From positions 1-37,264 of the forward strand of contig JAICMG010000010.1 of assembly GCA_025929365.1 (NCBI GenBank): a DNA stretch of 37,264 bases, written 5' to 3'. The notes beneath the pieces are model-generated. The model was not told the origin of the DNA. It searched no databases and worked only from the letters and a program-made list of their open reading frames with translations. Origin of the DNA: Frankiaceae bacterium (lineage in GTDB: Bacteria > Actinomycetota > Actinomycetes > JAFAQI01). Position numbers and translations under genes: made by a program. Shown here in pieces: positions 1-8,463 of this stretch (the first letter of the stretch is position 1; the number at the start of each line of letters is the position of its first letter).

Positions 1-54
1 CGCGACGGCTGGACCAGCATCGCCGGCAAGCTCGCGGCGCTCTTGGCGCAGTAG
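1..54 (+). CDS. C-terminal end of an unidentified protein (partial)
   Basis: Frame 1 is open from the left edge and ends in TAG at 52-54, giving 17 residues ending GKLAALLAQ. It is followed within 15 bases by a strong hairpin, which fits the end of a gene. Too little remains to name a family, and the tail could be chance reading in a GC-rich sequence. Confidence 0.4.
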   Translation, partial: RDGWTSIAGKLAALLAQ

Positions 55-66
55 CGCGCAAGCAAG

Positions 67-100
67 AGGGCCCGCACCGGCTGGTTTCGGTGCGGGCCCT
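67..100. terminator. Bidirectional stem-loop terminator
   Basis: A perfect 13-bp inverted repeat (AGGGCCCGCACCG at 67-79, CGGTGCGGGCCCT at 88-100) encloses an 8-nt loop. It lies between the plus-strand gene tail ending at 54 and the minus-strand MFS stop at 116, so it probably ends transcription from both sides. There is no clear U-tract, as is common for actinobacterial terminators. Confidence 0.75.
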
Positions 101-115
101 CGGCCTGTTGGATCG

Positions 116-1588
116 TCAGGCGCCGACGAGTACCGGCTCCAGCTCGTGCCGGACCTCGGCTTCGGCCTCGACTCCCTCGCCACCAACCGGCGGCGCCGGT
201 CGGCGGATCAGCGAAGCGACGACGACGAACGCCAGCGCCATGATCCCTGCCGAGATCGCGAAGGCCGTCGTGAAGCCGTGCACCTCCGCCGCCTTCGAGA
301 AGCCGCCGTGCGATCCGGCGTACGCCGCCGTCGCACTGGTCGCGATCGTGTTGAGGAAGGCGACGCCCAGCGAGCCACCGACCTGCTGCATGGTGTTGAC
401 CAGCGCGCTGGCCGCACCCGCGTCGTGGTTGGGCACACCGAGCAGCGCGGTCGACGACAGGGGAACGAACACGTGTCCCATGCCGAGGCTGATCAACAGC
501 TCCGCGGGCACGATGTGGATCCAGTACTCCGACCCGGGCGTCAGCTGGGTGAGCCACAGCACACCGAGCGTCGCCGAGGCGAAGCCAAGCATCGCGAGTG
601 TCCGCGGACCGAACCGCGGCAGCGTCTTCGACGCGATGACCGACGACGTGATGACGCCGAGCGGGAACGGCAGGAACGCGACGCCTGCCCGCAACGGCGA
701 GTAGCCGAGCACGTTCTGGAAGTCGAACGACAAGAACAGGAACATGCTGAACATCGCAAGCGTCGCGAGGAAGAACGCCGCGTAGGAGCCACCACGGTTG
801 CGGTCGAGGATGATGCGCAGCGGTAGCATCGGGTTGGGTGCGTGGGTCTCCCACACGACGAACTGCGCGAGCAGGATCACGGCGAAGCTCAGGGTTGCGA
901 TGGTGCGTCCAGTCGCCCAGCCATGCAGCGAAGCCTCGGTGAAGCCGTAGACGAGCAGCGCAAGTCCGCCCGTAGCCGCAATCGCACCCGGTACGTCGAG
1001 CTCGCGGTCACCCTCGGCGCGGCTCTCCTTCAGCAGCGGGAACGCCGCGGCAGCGACGGCGATCGCAATCGGGGTGTTGACCAACAGCGTCCAGCGCCAC
1101 GACAGGTAGGTCGTCAAAGCACCGCCAGCGAGCAGGCCGAGCGCCCCGCCGGTGCCGGAGATCGCGCCGTACACCGCGAACGCCTTCGCGCGTTCCTTGG
1201 CCTCGGTGAAGGTGGTGGTGATCAGCGACAGGACGGCCGGGGCGAGCAACGCCGCGAAGACGCCCTGGATCGCGCGGGCAGAGAACAACATCGCGCCGTT
1301 CTGCGCGGCGGCGCCGAACGCCGAAGCGCCGGCGAAGCCGAAGAGTGAATAGAGGAAGGTGCGCTTGCGCCCGAAGTAGTCGCCGATGCGGCCACCGAGG
1401 AGCAACAGCCCACCGAAGGTCAGGGTGTACGCCGTCAGCGCCCACTGGCGGTCGGCGTTGGAGATGTTCAGGGCGCGCTGCGCATGCGGCAGCGCGATGT
1501 TCACGATGGATGCGTCGAGAATGATCATCAGCTGCGCGACGCCGATGACGGCGAGCGCCAGCCAGCGGCGGTCATGGTCTGCGGTCAT
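116..1588 (-). CDS. MFS drug-efflux transporter, DHA2 (EmrB/QacA-like)
   Basis: A 490-residue integral membrane protein, of the size and hydrophobicity expected for the 14-helix DHA2 branch of the major facilitator superfamily (proton-driven export of drugs or metabolites). After helix 1 (LMIILDASIVNIALP, with the membrane-embedded Asp typical of the family) comes motif A, GGRIGDYFGRKR. A glycine-rich GTGGALGLLAGG stretch follows, resembling motif C but with Leu where Pro is usual. The ATG at 1588 is chosen because AGGGGG sits 9 nt upstream; an in-frame ATG at 1615 would precede that Shine-Dalgarno. It is divergent from a TetR regulator with a shared palindromic operator, the classic repressor-controlled exporter pair. 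The substrate cannot be read from the sequence. Confidence 0.93.
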   Translation of the reverse strand: MTADHDRRWLALAVIGVAQLMIILDASIVNIALPHAQRALNISNADRQWALTAYTLTFGGLLLLGGRIGDYFGRKRTFLYSLFGFAGASAFGAAAQNGAMLFSARAIQGVFAALLAPAVLSLITTTFTEAKERAKAFAVYGAISGTGGALGLLAGGALTTYLSWRWTLLVNTPIAIAVAAAAFPLLKESRAEGDRELDVPGAIAATGGLALLVYGFTEASLHGWATGRTIATLSFAVILLAQFVVWETHAPNPMLPLRIILDRNRGGSYAAFFLATLAMFSMFLFLSFDFQNVLGYSPLRAGVAFLPFPLGVITSSVIASKTLPRFGPRTLAMLGFASATLGVLWLTQLTPGSEYWIHIVPAELLISLGMGHVFVPLSSTALLGVPNHDAGAASALVNTMQQVGGSLGVAFLNTIATSATAAYAGSHGGFSKAAEVHGFTTAFAISAGIMALAFVVVASLIRRPAPPVGGEGVEAEAEVRHELEPVLVGA

Positions 1589-1681
1589 GTGGTGGTGCCC
1601 CCTACTGGGTCTCAATGCGTTTCGTGTCTCGCGTGTTCGCGTTGCGGAATGTCTGCCACCGACTTACGCTTGTGACATAAG

Positions 1682-1728
1682 CGGAGGCGGCTTCCGTTAC
1701 GCTACCGGAGGCAACCTCCGGTTAGCAA
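1682..1728. promoter_or_regulatory. Divergent TetR operator overlapping the MFS promoter
   Basis: A palindrome CCGGAGG-CAA-CCTCCGG spans 1705-1721. A weaker copy (GGAGGCGGCTTCC) begins about 24 bp upstream at 1683. On the minus strand TTGCTA (1728-1723) and TAGCGT (1704-1699) are 18 nt apart and fit a -35/-10 pair, so the main palindrome fills the spacer of the predicted exporter promoter. A bound repressor would occlude polymerase. Assignment to the adjacent TetR protein is inference from position. Confidence 0.6.
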
Positions 1729-1794
1729 GGGGTTATTCCCGTGACCTGCACCACACGGGCAACCACCTCTACGGCCTACAGGAAGGCACCGACA

Positions 1795-2415
1795 GTGACG
1801 ACGCGGGAGCGCAGCGCCGACGCCGCTCCCCGCCCGCTGCGCGCCGACGCCGCCCGCAACCGGGACAAGCTGGTCGAGGTCGCCGCGGCTGCCTTCGCCC
1901 GGGACGGGATCGAGACCTCGCTCGAGGAGATCGCCCGCACGGCCGGTGTCGGAATCGGCACCCTCTACCGCCACTTTCCCACTCGTGACGTGCTCCTTGA
2001 AGCGGTTTTTCGGCGCAACGTCGACGACATCGCCGCGCAGGCCGACGAGCTGCTCGAGACGCTGCCGGGCGATGCGGCGCTGGCCGAGTGGATGAGCCGC
2101 TTCGTCCGCTACGTCGCCACCAAGAAGGGCCTCGCGACTCACCTCAAGTCGGTGGTGTCAGCGGATGCCGAGATCTTCGCCTACAGCCACGCCAAGATGG
2201 ACGGCGTCATGAAGCGACTGGTCGAGGCCAGCCAGCGCGAGGGCACGATCCGCGCCGACGTCGACTACCACGACGTCCTCAAGGGACTGTCGGGCGTCTG
2301 CATGATGTCCGACGCGCCGGGCTGGCAGGACCAGGCCTGTCGCATCTCCGGGCTCCTGATGGACGGACTCCGGTACGGCGTCGCCCCGCTGCCGAAGAAG
2401 AGCCGCGCTCGCTAG
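1795..2415 (+). CDS. TetR/AcrR-family transcriptional regulator
   Basis: A 206-residue repressor. The N-terminal helix-turn-helix reads TSLEEIARTAGVGIGTLYRHFPTR at about residues 40-63, matching the TetR DNA-binding consensus. The C-terminal half is helical and ligand-binding, with several Met and Tyr residues. GTG 1795 is preferred because AGGAAGG lies 8 nt upstream; a longer GTG start at 1741 lies before that site. It is divergent from the MFS exporter and probably represses both genes through the palindrome at 1705-1721, with an export substrate as likely inducer. The C-terminal region suggests the SbtR-like group of TetR proteins, but that subfamily call is tentative. Confidence 0.9.
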   Translation: MTTRERSADAAPRPLRADAARNRDKLVEVAAAAFARDGIETSLEEIARTAGVGIGTLYRHFPTRDVLLEAVFRRNVDDIAAQADELLETLPGDAALAEWMSRFVRYVATKKGLATHLKSVVSADAEIFAYSHAKMDGVMKRLVEASQREGTIRADVDYHDVLKGLSGVCMMSDAPGWQDQACRISGLLMDGLRYGVAPLPKKSRAR

Positions 2416-2444
2416 CGAGTGCTTCCTCGACGGAGGAGGTGACC

Positions 2445-2497
2445 CGCCGAGCGTTCGGCAAGCCCGTGGCCGTGAAGACGGCGTGGCGCGCTCGGCG
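2445..2497. terminator. Possible hairpin after the TetR gene
   Basis: Perfect 9-bp arms CGCCGAGCG (2445-2453) and CGCTCGGCG (2489-2497) enclose 35 nt. They lie 30 nt after the TetR stop and over the most upstream possible start of the next gene. It may be a weak terminator or a leader structure, or chance in GC-rich DNA. Confidence 0.3.
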
Positions 2498-4939
2498 TTG
2501 ACATGGCCCGACATGGCCACTGCAGGTAGTCCGTCGGTGCGGTGGATCCTGCCCGAGTGGACGATGGTGCGCCGATTGCCCCGAACCCACACTTGGCGGA
2601 TGAGACGTTGGGCGGCGCCGTTCACCCGCGCGCCGCACCTTCGCACCACGGTCGCCGTCCTCGCCGCGGCGGGTTCGCTGTTCCTCGTGCAAACCGGCTC
2701 GACGATGCTGGCGCTGGTCACGACCGTCACGCTGATCTCTCTCGCTGCTCTGCTGCTGCGCGGCGAGCGGCGCCATGACGCGCTTCGGCGCAGCAGGTTC
2801 TTGCTTCTCGCCGCGTTGGCGTGTGCGTTTACCTCGGCCCTGATGGCCGCGCTGTATGAGCTGCTGTCGCACCACCTGCCACCGCTGCCCTGGGTGGGCG
2901 ACGGCGTGTCCCTCGGCTACGTGCCGTTCACGATTGCGGGACTTCTCCTCATCCCCGCCGGATCGCGGCGCACCGGGCACCGATCCCGCGCGTTCGCCGA
3001 CGGTCTGCTCGCCGCGAGCTCACTGTGGTTCCTGCTGGTCGCCGTCAGCCGCGCGCCGCGCGGCCCGGGTGCGGCCGCGGGGGGCCTGGAGACCCTCGTT
3101 GCGTACGCCTACCCGGTGGGCGACGTGTTCGTGGTGGCGACCGGCCTCACCGTCTTGGCGCGCTGTGCGGCGGTGACGACGAGGACGGTGGCCTGGATGG
3201 TGGCGGGCCTGAGCGTGGTCGCCGGCGTCGACATCTGGCTGTTCCTGTCCGGCGGTGTGCAGGCTGACCGCGGCCCGGCGCTCATCTATCAAGCCGGGCT
3301 CCTGCTGCTGGTAGGAGCAGTCGCAGCCCCGCCCATCCCGCTCGACGCACCCATGACGCGGCGCCCGTCTCTTGGTTCGGTCCTGGAGATGTTCCCGTTC
3401 CTTCCATTGCTCGGCTGCATCGTGCTGACGACCCGGATGGTGCTCCAGGGCAACTCCATGCGTCCCGCGCTCGTCCTTCCGGCGCTCGTCATCGCGATCG
3501 CGTTGCTGCTTCGCCAGCTCGCCGGTGCGCGCGACAAGCAACGCCTCGTGGACCAGCTCGAGGGCAAGCGCACCGAGCTCGAGTCGGCGCTGCGGGTGGA
3601 CGAGCTCACCGGGCTCGCCAACCGGCTCGGCCTCACGGAGACGCTCGCGGCAGCGCTGTCCGACCAGGACCAGTGGCCGGTCACGCTGATCCTCGTCGAC
3701 CTCAACGGTTTCAAGCTCATCAACGACAACCACGGGCATGCGACCGGCGACGAGGTCCTCCGCACCTTGGGCCGAAGGCTGTCCGCCCGGCTGCGCGGCG
3801 CGGACACCATCGCGCGTCTCGGCGGCGACGAGTTCGCCGTACTCGCGTGCCGGGTGGACGACGTACGCCGCGCCACCGTGATCGACCGCTTGGTCAGCTG
3901 CTTCGACGACCCGATCAACATCCGAGACCACGCGTTCACCGTGCACGCCAGTGTCGGCGTGGTCACCGGCCAACCGCCGGAGACGGCAGGCCAGCTGCTC
4001 GCTCACGCCGATGCCGCGATGTACCGCACGAAGGCGTCGCGCCGCAACACCACCTCGGTCACGGTTCTCGATGCCGCCAGCCGCGCCGACATCGCCAAGC
4101 AGCTTCGGATCAGCGAGGACATCGCGCACCCTGACCCCACCCAGTTCCATGTGCTTTACCAGCCGGTCGTTGACCTCGCGACAGGCGCCATCCGCAAGGT
4201 TGAGGCGTTGTTGCGATGGCAGCACCCCGAACTCGGAACGGTGAGCCCCACCGTCTTCATTCCGCTCGCGGAACAAGTCGGTTCGATCGCGCCTCTCGGC
4301 GCGTTCGTTCTCAGAACTGCCGCGACCGACTTCGCTCGGCTCTGCCGCGCCGGCAAGCACCCGGGCCTGCGGATGGCCGTCAACGTTTCGCCTCGACAGC
4401 TCGCCGAAGAAGGCTACGTCGACTTCGCGCTAGCAACGATCAGCAATGCCGGACTCCGCCCAGAGCAGTTCGTTTTCGAAGTGACGGAACAGGCCTTCGA
4501 AGCCAACCTGCAGCAAGCCAGCGACACGGTCGGCAAGTTGCGCGCGGCGGGCGCTGACACCGCTGTGGACGACTTCGGCACCGGCTACTCCTCGCTGCGC
4601 TACCTGCAGCAGCTCGACCTGTCCCTGTTGAAGATCGACAAGCTGTTCGTCAGTGACCTCCGCAAGCCGAAAACGCGACAGCTCGTGCAGTCCGTGATCG
4701 AGATGGCGGCCGGGCTCAACCTCCAAGTTGTCGCCGAGGGAATCGCATCGATCGACCAGCTGCGCACACTCCAGGAGCTCAACTGCGAACTCGGTCAGGG
4801 GTACTTGTTCAGCCCGCCGGCGCCGGTCGAAGAGATCGAGGCCTTGTTGCTCAGTGGACACACCTATCCGGTCGGCCTCGGCGACGCCGCGCCGATCGTT
4901 CCGACGCCGAGACGTCCGGGCGAGCTCACCCACCTGTGA
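2483..4939 (+). CDS. Membrane-bound GGDEF-EAL protein (cyclic-di-GMP turnover)
   Basis: Up to 818 residues. About ten hydrophobic segments lie between residues 55 and 345, an integral sensor with no obvious soluble sensor domain. A short coiled linker (DKQRLVDQLEGKRTELE) leads into the GGDEF domain. Its signature RLGGDEFAVLA is intact at 447-451 and an RxxD inhibitory site (RGAD) sits five residues before it. The EAL domain follows, with E574-A-L, NVSPRQL, FEVTEQ, DDFGTGYSS, LLKIDK, VAEGI and QGYLF all present, so both diguanylate cyclase and phosphodiesterase sites look usable. The start is uncertain: GTG 2483 is the longest, while ATG 2513, 2564 or 2600 are possible and leave the membrane domain intact. 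None has a good ribosome site. Confidence 0.93.
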   Translation: MARSALTWPDMATAGSPSVRWILPEWTMVRRLPRTHTWRMRRWAAPFTRAPHLRTTVAVLAAAGSLFLVQTGSTMLALVTTVTLISLAALLLRGERRHDALRRSRFLLLAALACAFTSALMAALYELLSHHLPPLPWVGDGVSLGYVPFTIAGLLLIPAGSRRTGHRSRAFADGLLAASSLWFLLVAVSRAPRGPGAAAGGLETLVAYAYPVGDVFVVATGLTVLARCAAVTTRTVAWMVAGLSVVAGVDIWLFLSGGVQADRGPALIYQAGLLLLVGAVAAPPIPLDAPMTRRPSLGSVLEMFPFLPLLGCIVLTTRMVLQGNSMRPALVLPALVIAIALLLRQLAGARDKQRLVDQLEGKRTELESALRVDELTGLANRLGLTETLAAALSDQDQWPVTLILVDLNGFKLINDNHGHATGDEVLRTLGRRLSARLRGADTIARLGGDEFAVLACRVDDVRRATVIDRLVSCFDDPINIRDHAFTVHASVGVVTGQPPETAGQLLAHADAAMYRTKASRRNTTSVTVLDAASRADIAKQLRISEDIAHPDPTQFHVLYQPVVDLATGAIRKVEALLRWQHPELGTVSPTVFIPLAEQVGSIAPLGAFVLRTAATDFARLCRAGKHPGLRMAVNVSPRQLAEEGYVDFALATISNAGLRPEQFVFEVTEQAFEANLQQASDTVGKLRAAGADTAVDDFGTGYSSLRYLQQLDLSLLKIDKLFVSDLRKPKTRQLVQSVIEMAAGLNLQVVAEGIASIDQLRTLQELNCELGQGYLFSPPAPVEEIEALLLSGHTYPVGLGDAAPIVPTPRRPGELTHL

Positions 4940-4973
4940 CATCAGGCGTCAGCGCCTCTAGCAGAATGCCCGA

Positions 4974-5969
4974 GTGGACTCCGGCGCGCTTGCGAGTGTC
5001 GTCGCGGGCGCGCTCGGCGTGGCCGTCGTCGAGATCTCCGGACTGGCGCGGCTCTCGGGCGGCGCGAGCCGGCAGTCGTGGTCGTTCGACGCGATCCACG
5101 CCGATGGCGTCGAGGAGCTGATCCTTCGGCTCGCGCCCGGCGGTGCCATCGATCTCGGGGGCGTTGGGTCCAATGACGTCGGGGCGACGATGTTGCTCGA
5201 GGCCGCCGCGATGCGCGAGGCGAAGCGGGTTGGCGTGCCCGTACCCGCGGTGCTCGTGGCGAGCGCTGACCCAAAGCCGCTCGGCGGGTCCTTCATCGTG
5301 ATGAGCCGGATCGCCGGCGAGACGATCGCACGCAAGATCCTTCGGGATGACACCTTCGCCGACATCCGGCCTTCACTCGCCGCGCAGTGCGGCGACATCC
5401 TGGGCAAGCTGCACCAGATGAACCCGGCAACCCTGCCGCCGATGAACGACTCCTACCAGCTGGACGGGCTGCGCGCCGTACTGGACGGCAGCGGCGTGGC
5501 CTCGCCGATGCTCGAGCTCGCGTTGCGCTGGCTCGATCAGCACCGTCCACGCGAGACCCGCAGGACGGTCGTGCACGGCGACTTTCGCAACGGCAACCTC
5601 GTGATCTCCCCCGAAGGCGTGCGGGCCGCGCTCGACTGGGAACTCGTGCACCTGGGCGACCCGATGGAGGACCTCGGCTGGCTCTGCACGCGGGCCTGGC
5701 GCTTCGGCGGCAAGCCGCCGGTCGGTGGGTTCGGCGAGTACGACGAGCTGTTCGGGGCGTACGAGCAGTCGTCCGGCGTCGCGGTCGATCCCACGGTCGT
5801 GAAGTGGTGGGAGCTGCTCGGCACCGTGAAGTGGGGCGTGATCTGCATCGTGCAGGCCAACCGTCACCTTGTCGGTGGGCAGCGGTCGGTTGAGCTCGCG
5901 GCAATCGGCCGGCGGCTCGCGGAGCAGGAGTACGACTGCCTCAACCTGCTGGAGGAGCTCACCTCATGA
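4974..5969 (+). CDS. APH-fold kinase, LvaA/ACAD10-type (4-hydroxyacyl-CoA kinase candidate)
   Basis: A 331-residue aminoglycoside-phosphotransferase-fold enzyme. The catalytic loop HGDFRNGN has H201, D203 and N208, and the Mg-binding DWE begins at D221. An N-terminal lobe has a Gly-rich segment (LSGGASRQSW) near residue 28. It begins with GTG 35 nt after the preceding gene and overlaps the DUF6285 gene by ATGA. In Pseudomonas the LvaA kinase with small LvaB phosphorylates 4-hydroxyvaleryl-CoA, and LvaC, an acyl-CoA dehydrogenase homologue, then eliminates phosphate; ACAD10/11 fuse the same parts in animals. The same three-gene order here makes that role far more likely than antibiotic resistance, but the substrate chain length is unknown. 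Confidence 0.85.
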   Translation: MDSGALASVVAGALGVAVVEISGLARLSGGASRQSWSFDAIHADGVEELILRLAPGGAIDLGGVGSNDVGATMLLEAAAMREAKRVGVPVPAVLVASADPKPLGGSFIVMSRIAGETIARKILRDDTFADIRPSLAAQCGDILGKLHQMNPATLPPMNDSYQLDGLRAVLDGSGVASPMLELALRWLDQHRPRETRRTVVHGDFRNGNLVISPEGVRAALDWELVHLGDPMEDLGWLCTRAWRFGGKPPVGGFGEYDELFGAYEQSSGVAVDPTVVKWWELLGTVKWGVICIVQANRHLVGGQRSVELAAIGRRLAEQEYDCLNLLEELTS

Positions 5970-6316
5970 CAGACAGCCGCTACCCCAGCGCCGCACAGCT
6001 CGCCGAAGCGGTCGAGGGCTTCCTGCGCGAGGAGGTCATGCCGTCGGTCGAGGGCCGGCTGCAGTTCCAGACGCTGGTGGCTGCGAACGTCATGGCGATC
6101 CTCGGCCGCGAGCTCACCGACGGACCGGCGGCCGCGGCCGATCATGCCGAGCAGCTCGCCGCCCTGGGCTTCGCGGACGACGTGCAGCTCGTGGCCGCAA
6201 TCCGCAGCGGTGACCTCGACGGGCGCATGGGCGAAGTCCTCGCGACGCTGCGTCCGTCAGTCGAGGCGAACGTCAAGATCGCCAACCCCAAGCACCTTGG
6301 CCCCAGAGAGGGCTAG
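5966..6316 (+). CDS. DUF6285 protein, LvaB-like partner of the APH kinase
   Basis: A 116-residue all-helical soluble protein. Recognisable features are the N-terminal SAAQLAEAVEGFLREEVMP segment and the central LVAANVMAILGREL segment, typical of the small DUF6285 proteins found between APH kinases and acyl-CoA dehydrogenases. Its ATGA start overlaps the kinase stop by 4 nt, implying translational coupling and a stable complex. By analogy with LvaB it probably supports the kinase and has no catalytic site of its own. The family call rests on pattern and context. Confidence 0.78.
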   Translation: MTDSRYPSAAQLAEAVEGFLREEVMPSVEGRLQFQTLVAANVMAILGRELTDGPAAAADHAEQLAALGFADDVQLVAAIRSGDLDGRMGEVLATLRPSVEANVKIANPKHLGPREG

Positions 6317-6326
6317 GTTCCGCCTC

Positions 6327-7595
6327 ATGGACTTCGCGCTGCCGAAAGATCTCGCCGACTACCTAGACGAGCTGGACGCATTCATCGAGCGCGAGATCAA
6401 ACCGCTCGAAGCCGAGAACGACAACATCCGGTTCTTCGACCATCGGCGCGAGGACGCCCGGACCGACTGGGATCGGGGCGGACTGCCCAACCACCAGTGG
6501 GAGGCGCTGCTCGGCGAGGCGCGCCGGCGCGCCGATGCGGCCGGCCACTACCGGTTCCCCTATCCCAAGGAGTACGGCGGCAAGGACGGCTCCAACCTCG
6601 CGATGGCGGTGATCCGCGAGCACCTCGCCGCGAAGGGACTCGGCCTGCACTGCGACTTGCAGAACGAGCACTCGATCGTCGGCAACAACGTCGGGCTGCT
6701 GCTGATGCTGCACTACGGCAGCGAGGAGCAGAAGGCGACGTGGATCGACGACCTGCTCAATGGCCGCAAGTTCTTCGCGTTCGGCATCACCGAGCCCGAG
6801 CACGGCTCGGACGCGACATTCATGGAGACCAACGCGGTCCGCGACGGCGACGAGTGGGTGATCAACGGCGAGAAGACGTGGAACACCGGGATCCATATTG
6901 CCGCCTACGACATGATCATGGCGCGCACGTCGGGCGAGCCCGGTGACGGTTCGGGCATCACCGCGTTCCTCGTCCCGACCGATGCTCCGGGCTTCAAGGT
7001 CGAGGAGTACCTCTGGACCTTCAACATGCCGACCGACCATGCGCACGTCAGCCTGACCGACGTACGCGTCCCGCACTCCGCGATCTTCGGGGAAGAGGGC
7101 CGCGGTCTGGCGATCGTGCAGCACTTCTTCAACGAGAACCGGATCCGCCAAGCCGCCTCCAGCCTGGGCGCCGCGCAGTTCTGCATCAACGAGTCGGTCG
7201 AGTACGCCAAGGTGCGAGCTCCTTTCGGCAAGCCGCTCGCCACGAACCAGGCGATCCAGTTCCCGCTGGTCGAGCTGCAGACGCAAGCCGAGATGCTGCG
7301 GGCGCTGATCCACAAGACCGCGTGGCGCATGGACACCGAGGGCGTGTTCGCTGCCTCACGCGAGGTCTCCATGTGCAACTACTGGGCAAACCGGCTGTGC
7401 TGCCAGGCCGCGGACCAGGCGATGCAGGTGCACGGCGGACTCGGCTACTCGCGCCACAAGCCGTTCGAGCACATCTACCGCCATCACCGCCGCTACCGGA
7501 TCACCGAGGGGTCGGATGAGATCCAGATGCGGCGCATCGCCGGCTACATGTTCGGCTTCATGAAGCAGCGCGCGCCCAAGGGCGTCAGCGAGTGA
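6327..7595 (+). CDS. Acyl-CoA dehydrogenase, LvaC-like
   Basis: A 422-residue flavoprotein starting at ATG 6327, 10 nt after the DUF6285 stop; the open frame extends upstream but only inside that gene. Acyl-CoA dehydrogenase signatures are FGITEPEHGSDA (FAD/substrate loop), VINGEKTWNTG, and the C-terminal helix with QVHGGLGYS and RITEGSDEIQ. The Glu of the TEG segment occupies the catalytic-base position of medium-chain enzymes. With the upstream kinase and DUF6285 protein it fits the step that converts a 4-phosphoacyl-CoA to an enoyl-CoA; alternatively it is an ordinary FAD dehydrogenase. A long polar N-terminal insert (about residues 30-60) is typical of this sub-branch. Confidence 0.92.
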   Translation: MDFALPKDLADYLDELDAFIEREIKPLEAENDNIRFFDHRREDARTDWDRGGLPNHQWEALLGEARRRADAAGHYRFPYPKEYGGKDGSNLAMAVIREHLAAKGLGLHCDLQNEHSIVGNNVGLLLMLHYGSEEQKATWIDDLLNGRKFFAFGITEPEHGSDATFMETNAVRDGDEWVINGEKTWNTGIHIAAYDMIMARTSGEPGDGSGITAFLVPTDAPGFKVEEYLWTFNMPTDHAHVSLTDVRVPHSAIFGEEGRGLAIVQHFFNENRIRQAASSLGAAQFCINESVEYAKVRAPFGKPLATNQAIQFPLVELQTQAEMLRALIHKTAWRMDTEGVFAASREVSMCNYWANRLCCQAADQAMQVHGGLGYSRHKPFEHIYRHHRRYRITEGSDEIQMRRIAGYMFGFMKQRAPKGVSE

Positions 7596-7602
7596 GTCCG
7601 CG

Positions 7603-8448
7603 ATGACCGACGAGCTCGCCGACCGCCTCACCTGGTGGCAGCGCATGGCGCTTCGCAAGATGCGCCGCCAGGCGGGCCGACGGCCGGACGAGCCGCTGCA
7701 GCCCGAGGACTGGGAAGCGGTCTGGAACTTCACCCACACCAACGGCAAGGTCATGCAGCGGTTGTGGCTGTCACTGCCGAGCAGCCCGCGGTGCGGCGTG
7801 TGCAGCGCACCTTTTGCCGGCGCCGGCCGGCTGATCGCCGGCACGCTCGGCTACCGGCCGTCCCGCAAGAACCCGCACTTCTGCTCCACGTGCATCGAGA
7901 TGTCCCCGCCCGGGGGCGCAACGATGGTGATCGGCGTCTTGTTCGCCGACATCCGCGGCTTCACGGCCGCCTCGGAGGGCGCCGACCCGATCGAGCTGTC
8001 GAAGCTGCTGCGCCGCTTCTACGGGTGTGCGGAGTCGGCGTTGTTTCCCGAGGCCATCATCGACAAGCTGATCGGCGACGAGGTCATGGCGCTGTATCTG
8101 ACTCCGCTGCTTCCGGACGTCGACATCCCGGCCGTGATGCTGAGCCACGCGAACAAGCTGCTCACGTCGATCGGCTATGGCAGCTCGGACGGGCCGTTCG
8201 TGAACGTCGGCGTTGGCCTCGACTACGGCGAGGCGTTCGTCGGCAACATCGGCGACCGTGCGGTCTACGACTTCACCGCCATCGGGGACGTCGTGAACAC
8301 CGCCGCGCGGCTGCAAAGCCACGCGAAGTCGGGCGAGGTCATGGCGTCGAGCAGAGTCGTGACGGACGGCAAGACGGGCAAACGGGTGGAGCTGAAGCTC
8401 AAGGGCAAGCGGGAGCCGGAGGTGGCGTACCGCGTCGGTGCCGGCTAA
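7603..8448 (+). CDS. Class III adenylate/guanylate cyclase with N-terminal Cys cluster
   Basis: A 281-residue soluble protein 7 nt downstream of the dehydrogenase. The cyclase domain (about 105-278) has metal-binding Asp in VLFADIRGFTA and in KLIGDEVMALY, the substrate Lys in the latter, and TAIGDVVNTAARLQ with the transition-state Asn and Arg. Thr rather than Asp fills the second base-contact position, as in several mycobacterial adenylate cyclases. All catalytic residues appear present, so cAMP synthesis is likely. Upstream are two CxxC pairs (CGVC near 65, CSTC near 97) that could bind zinc or another metal and act as a sensor. Location within an acyl-CoA operon suggests metabolic signalling. 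Confidence 0.9.
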   Translation: MTDELADRLTWWQRMALRKMRRQAGRRPDEPLQPEDWEAVWNFTHTNGKVMQRLWLSLPSSPRCGVCSAPFAGAGRLIAGTLGYRPSRKNPHFCSTCIEMSPPGGATMVIGVLFADIRGFTAASEGADPIELSKLLRRFYGCAESALFPEAIIDKLIGDEVMALYLTPLLPDVDIPAVMLSHANKLLTSIGYGSSDGPFVNVGVGLDYGEAFVGNIGDRAVYDFTAIGDVVNTAARLQSHAKSGEVMASSRVVTDGKTGKRVELKLKGKREPEVAYRVGAG

Positions 8449-8463
8449 GGCTCGTCCTTTTCC

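Noticed and set aside
3020-4360. 446-codon open frame antisense to the GGDEF-EAL gene
   Set aside because: Arg/Gly/Glu-rich, no domain, and the opposite strand holds intact GGDEF and EAL motifs. Similar antisense frames at 21153-22364, 22331-23740 and 24986-26293 were dropped for the same reason.
4974-5969. Aminoglycoside resistance kinase
   Set aside because: The fold matches, but the DUF6285 and acyl-CoA dehydrogenase neighbours point to acyl-CoA metabolism.
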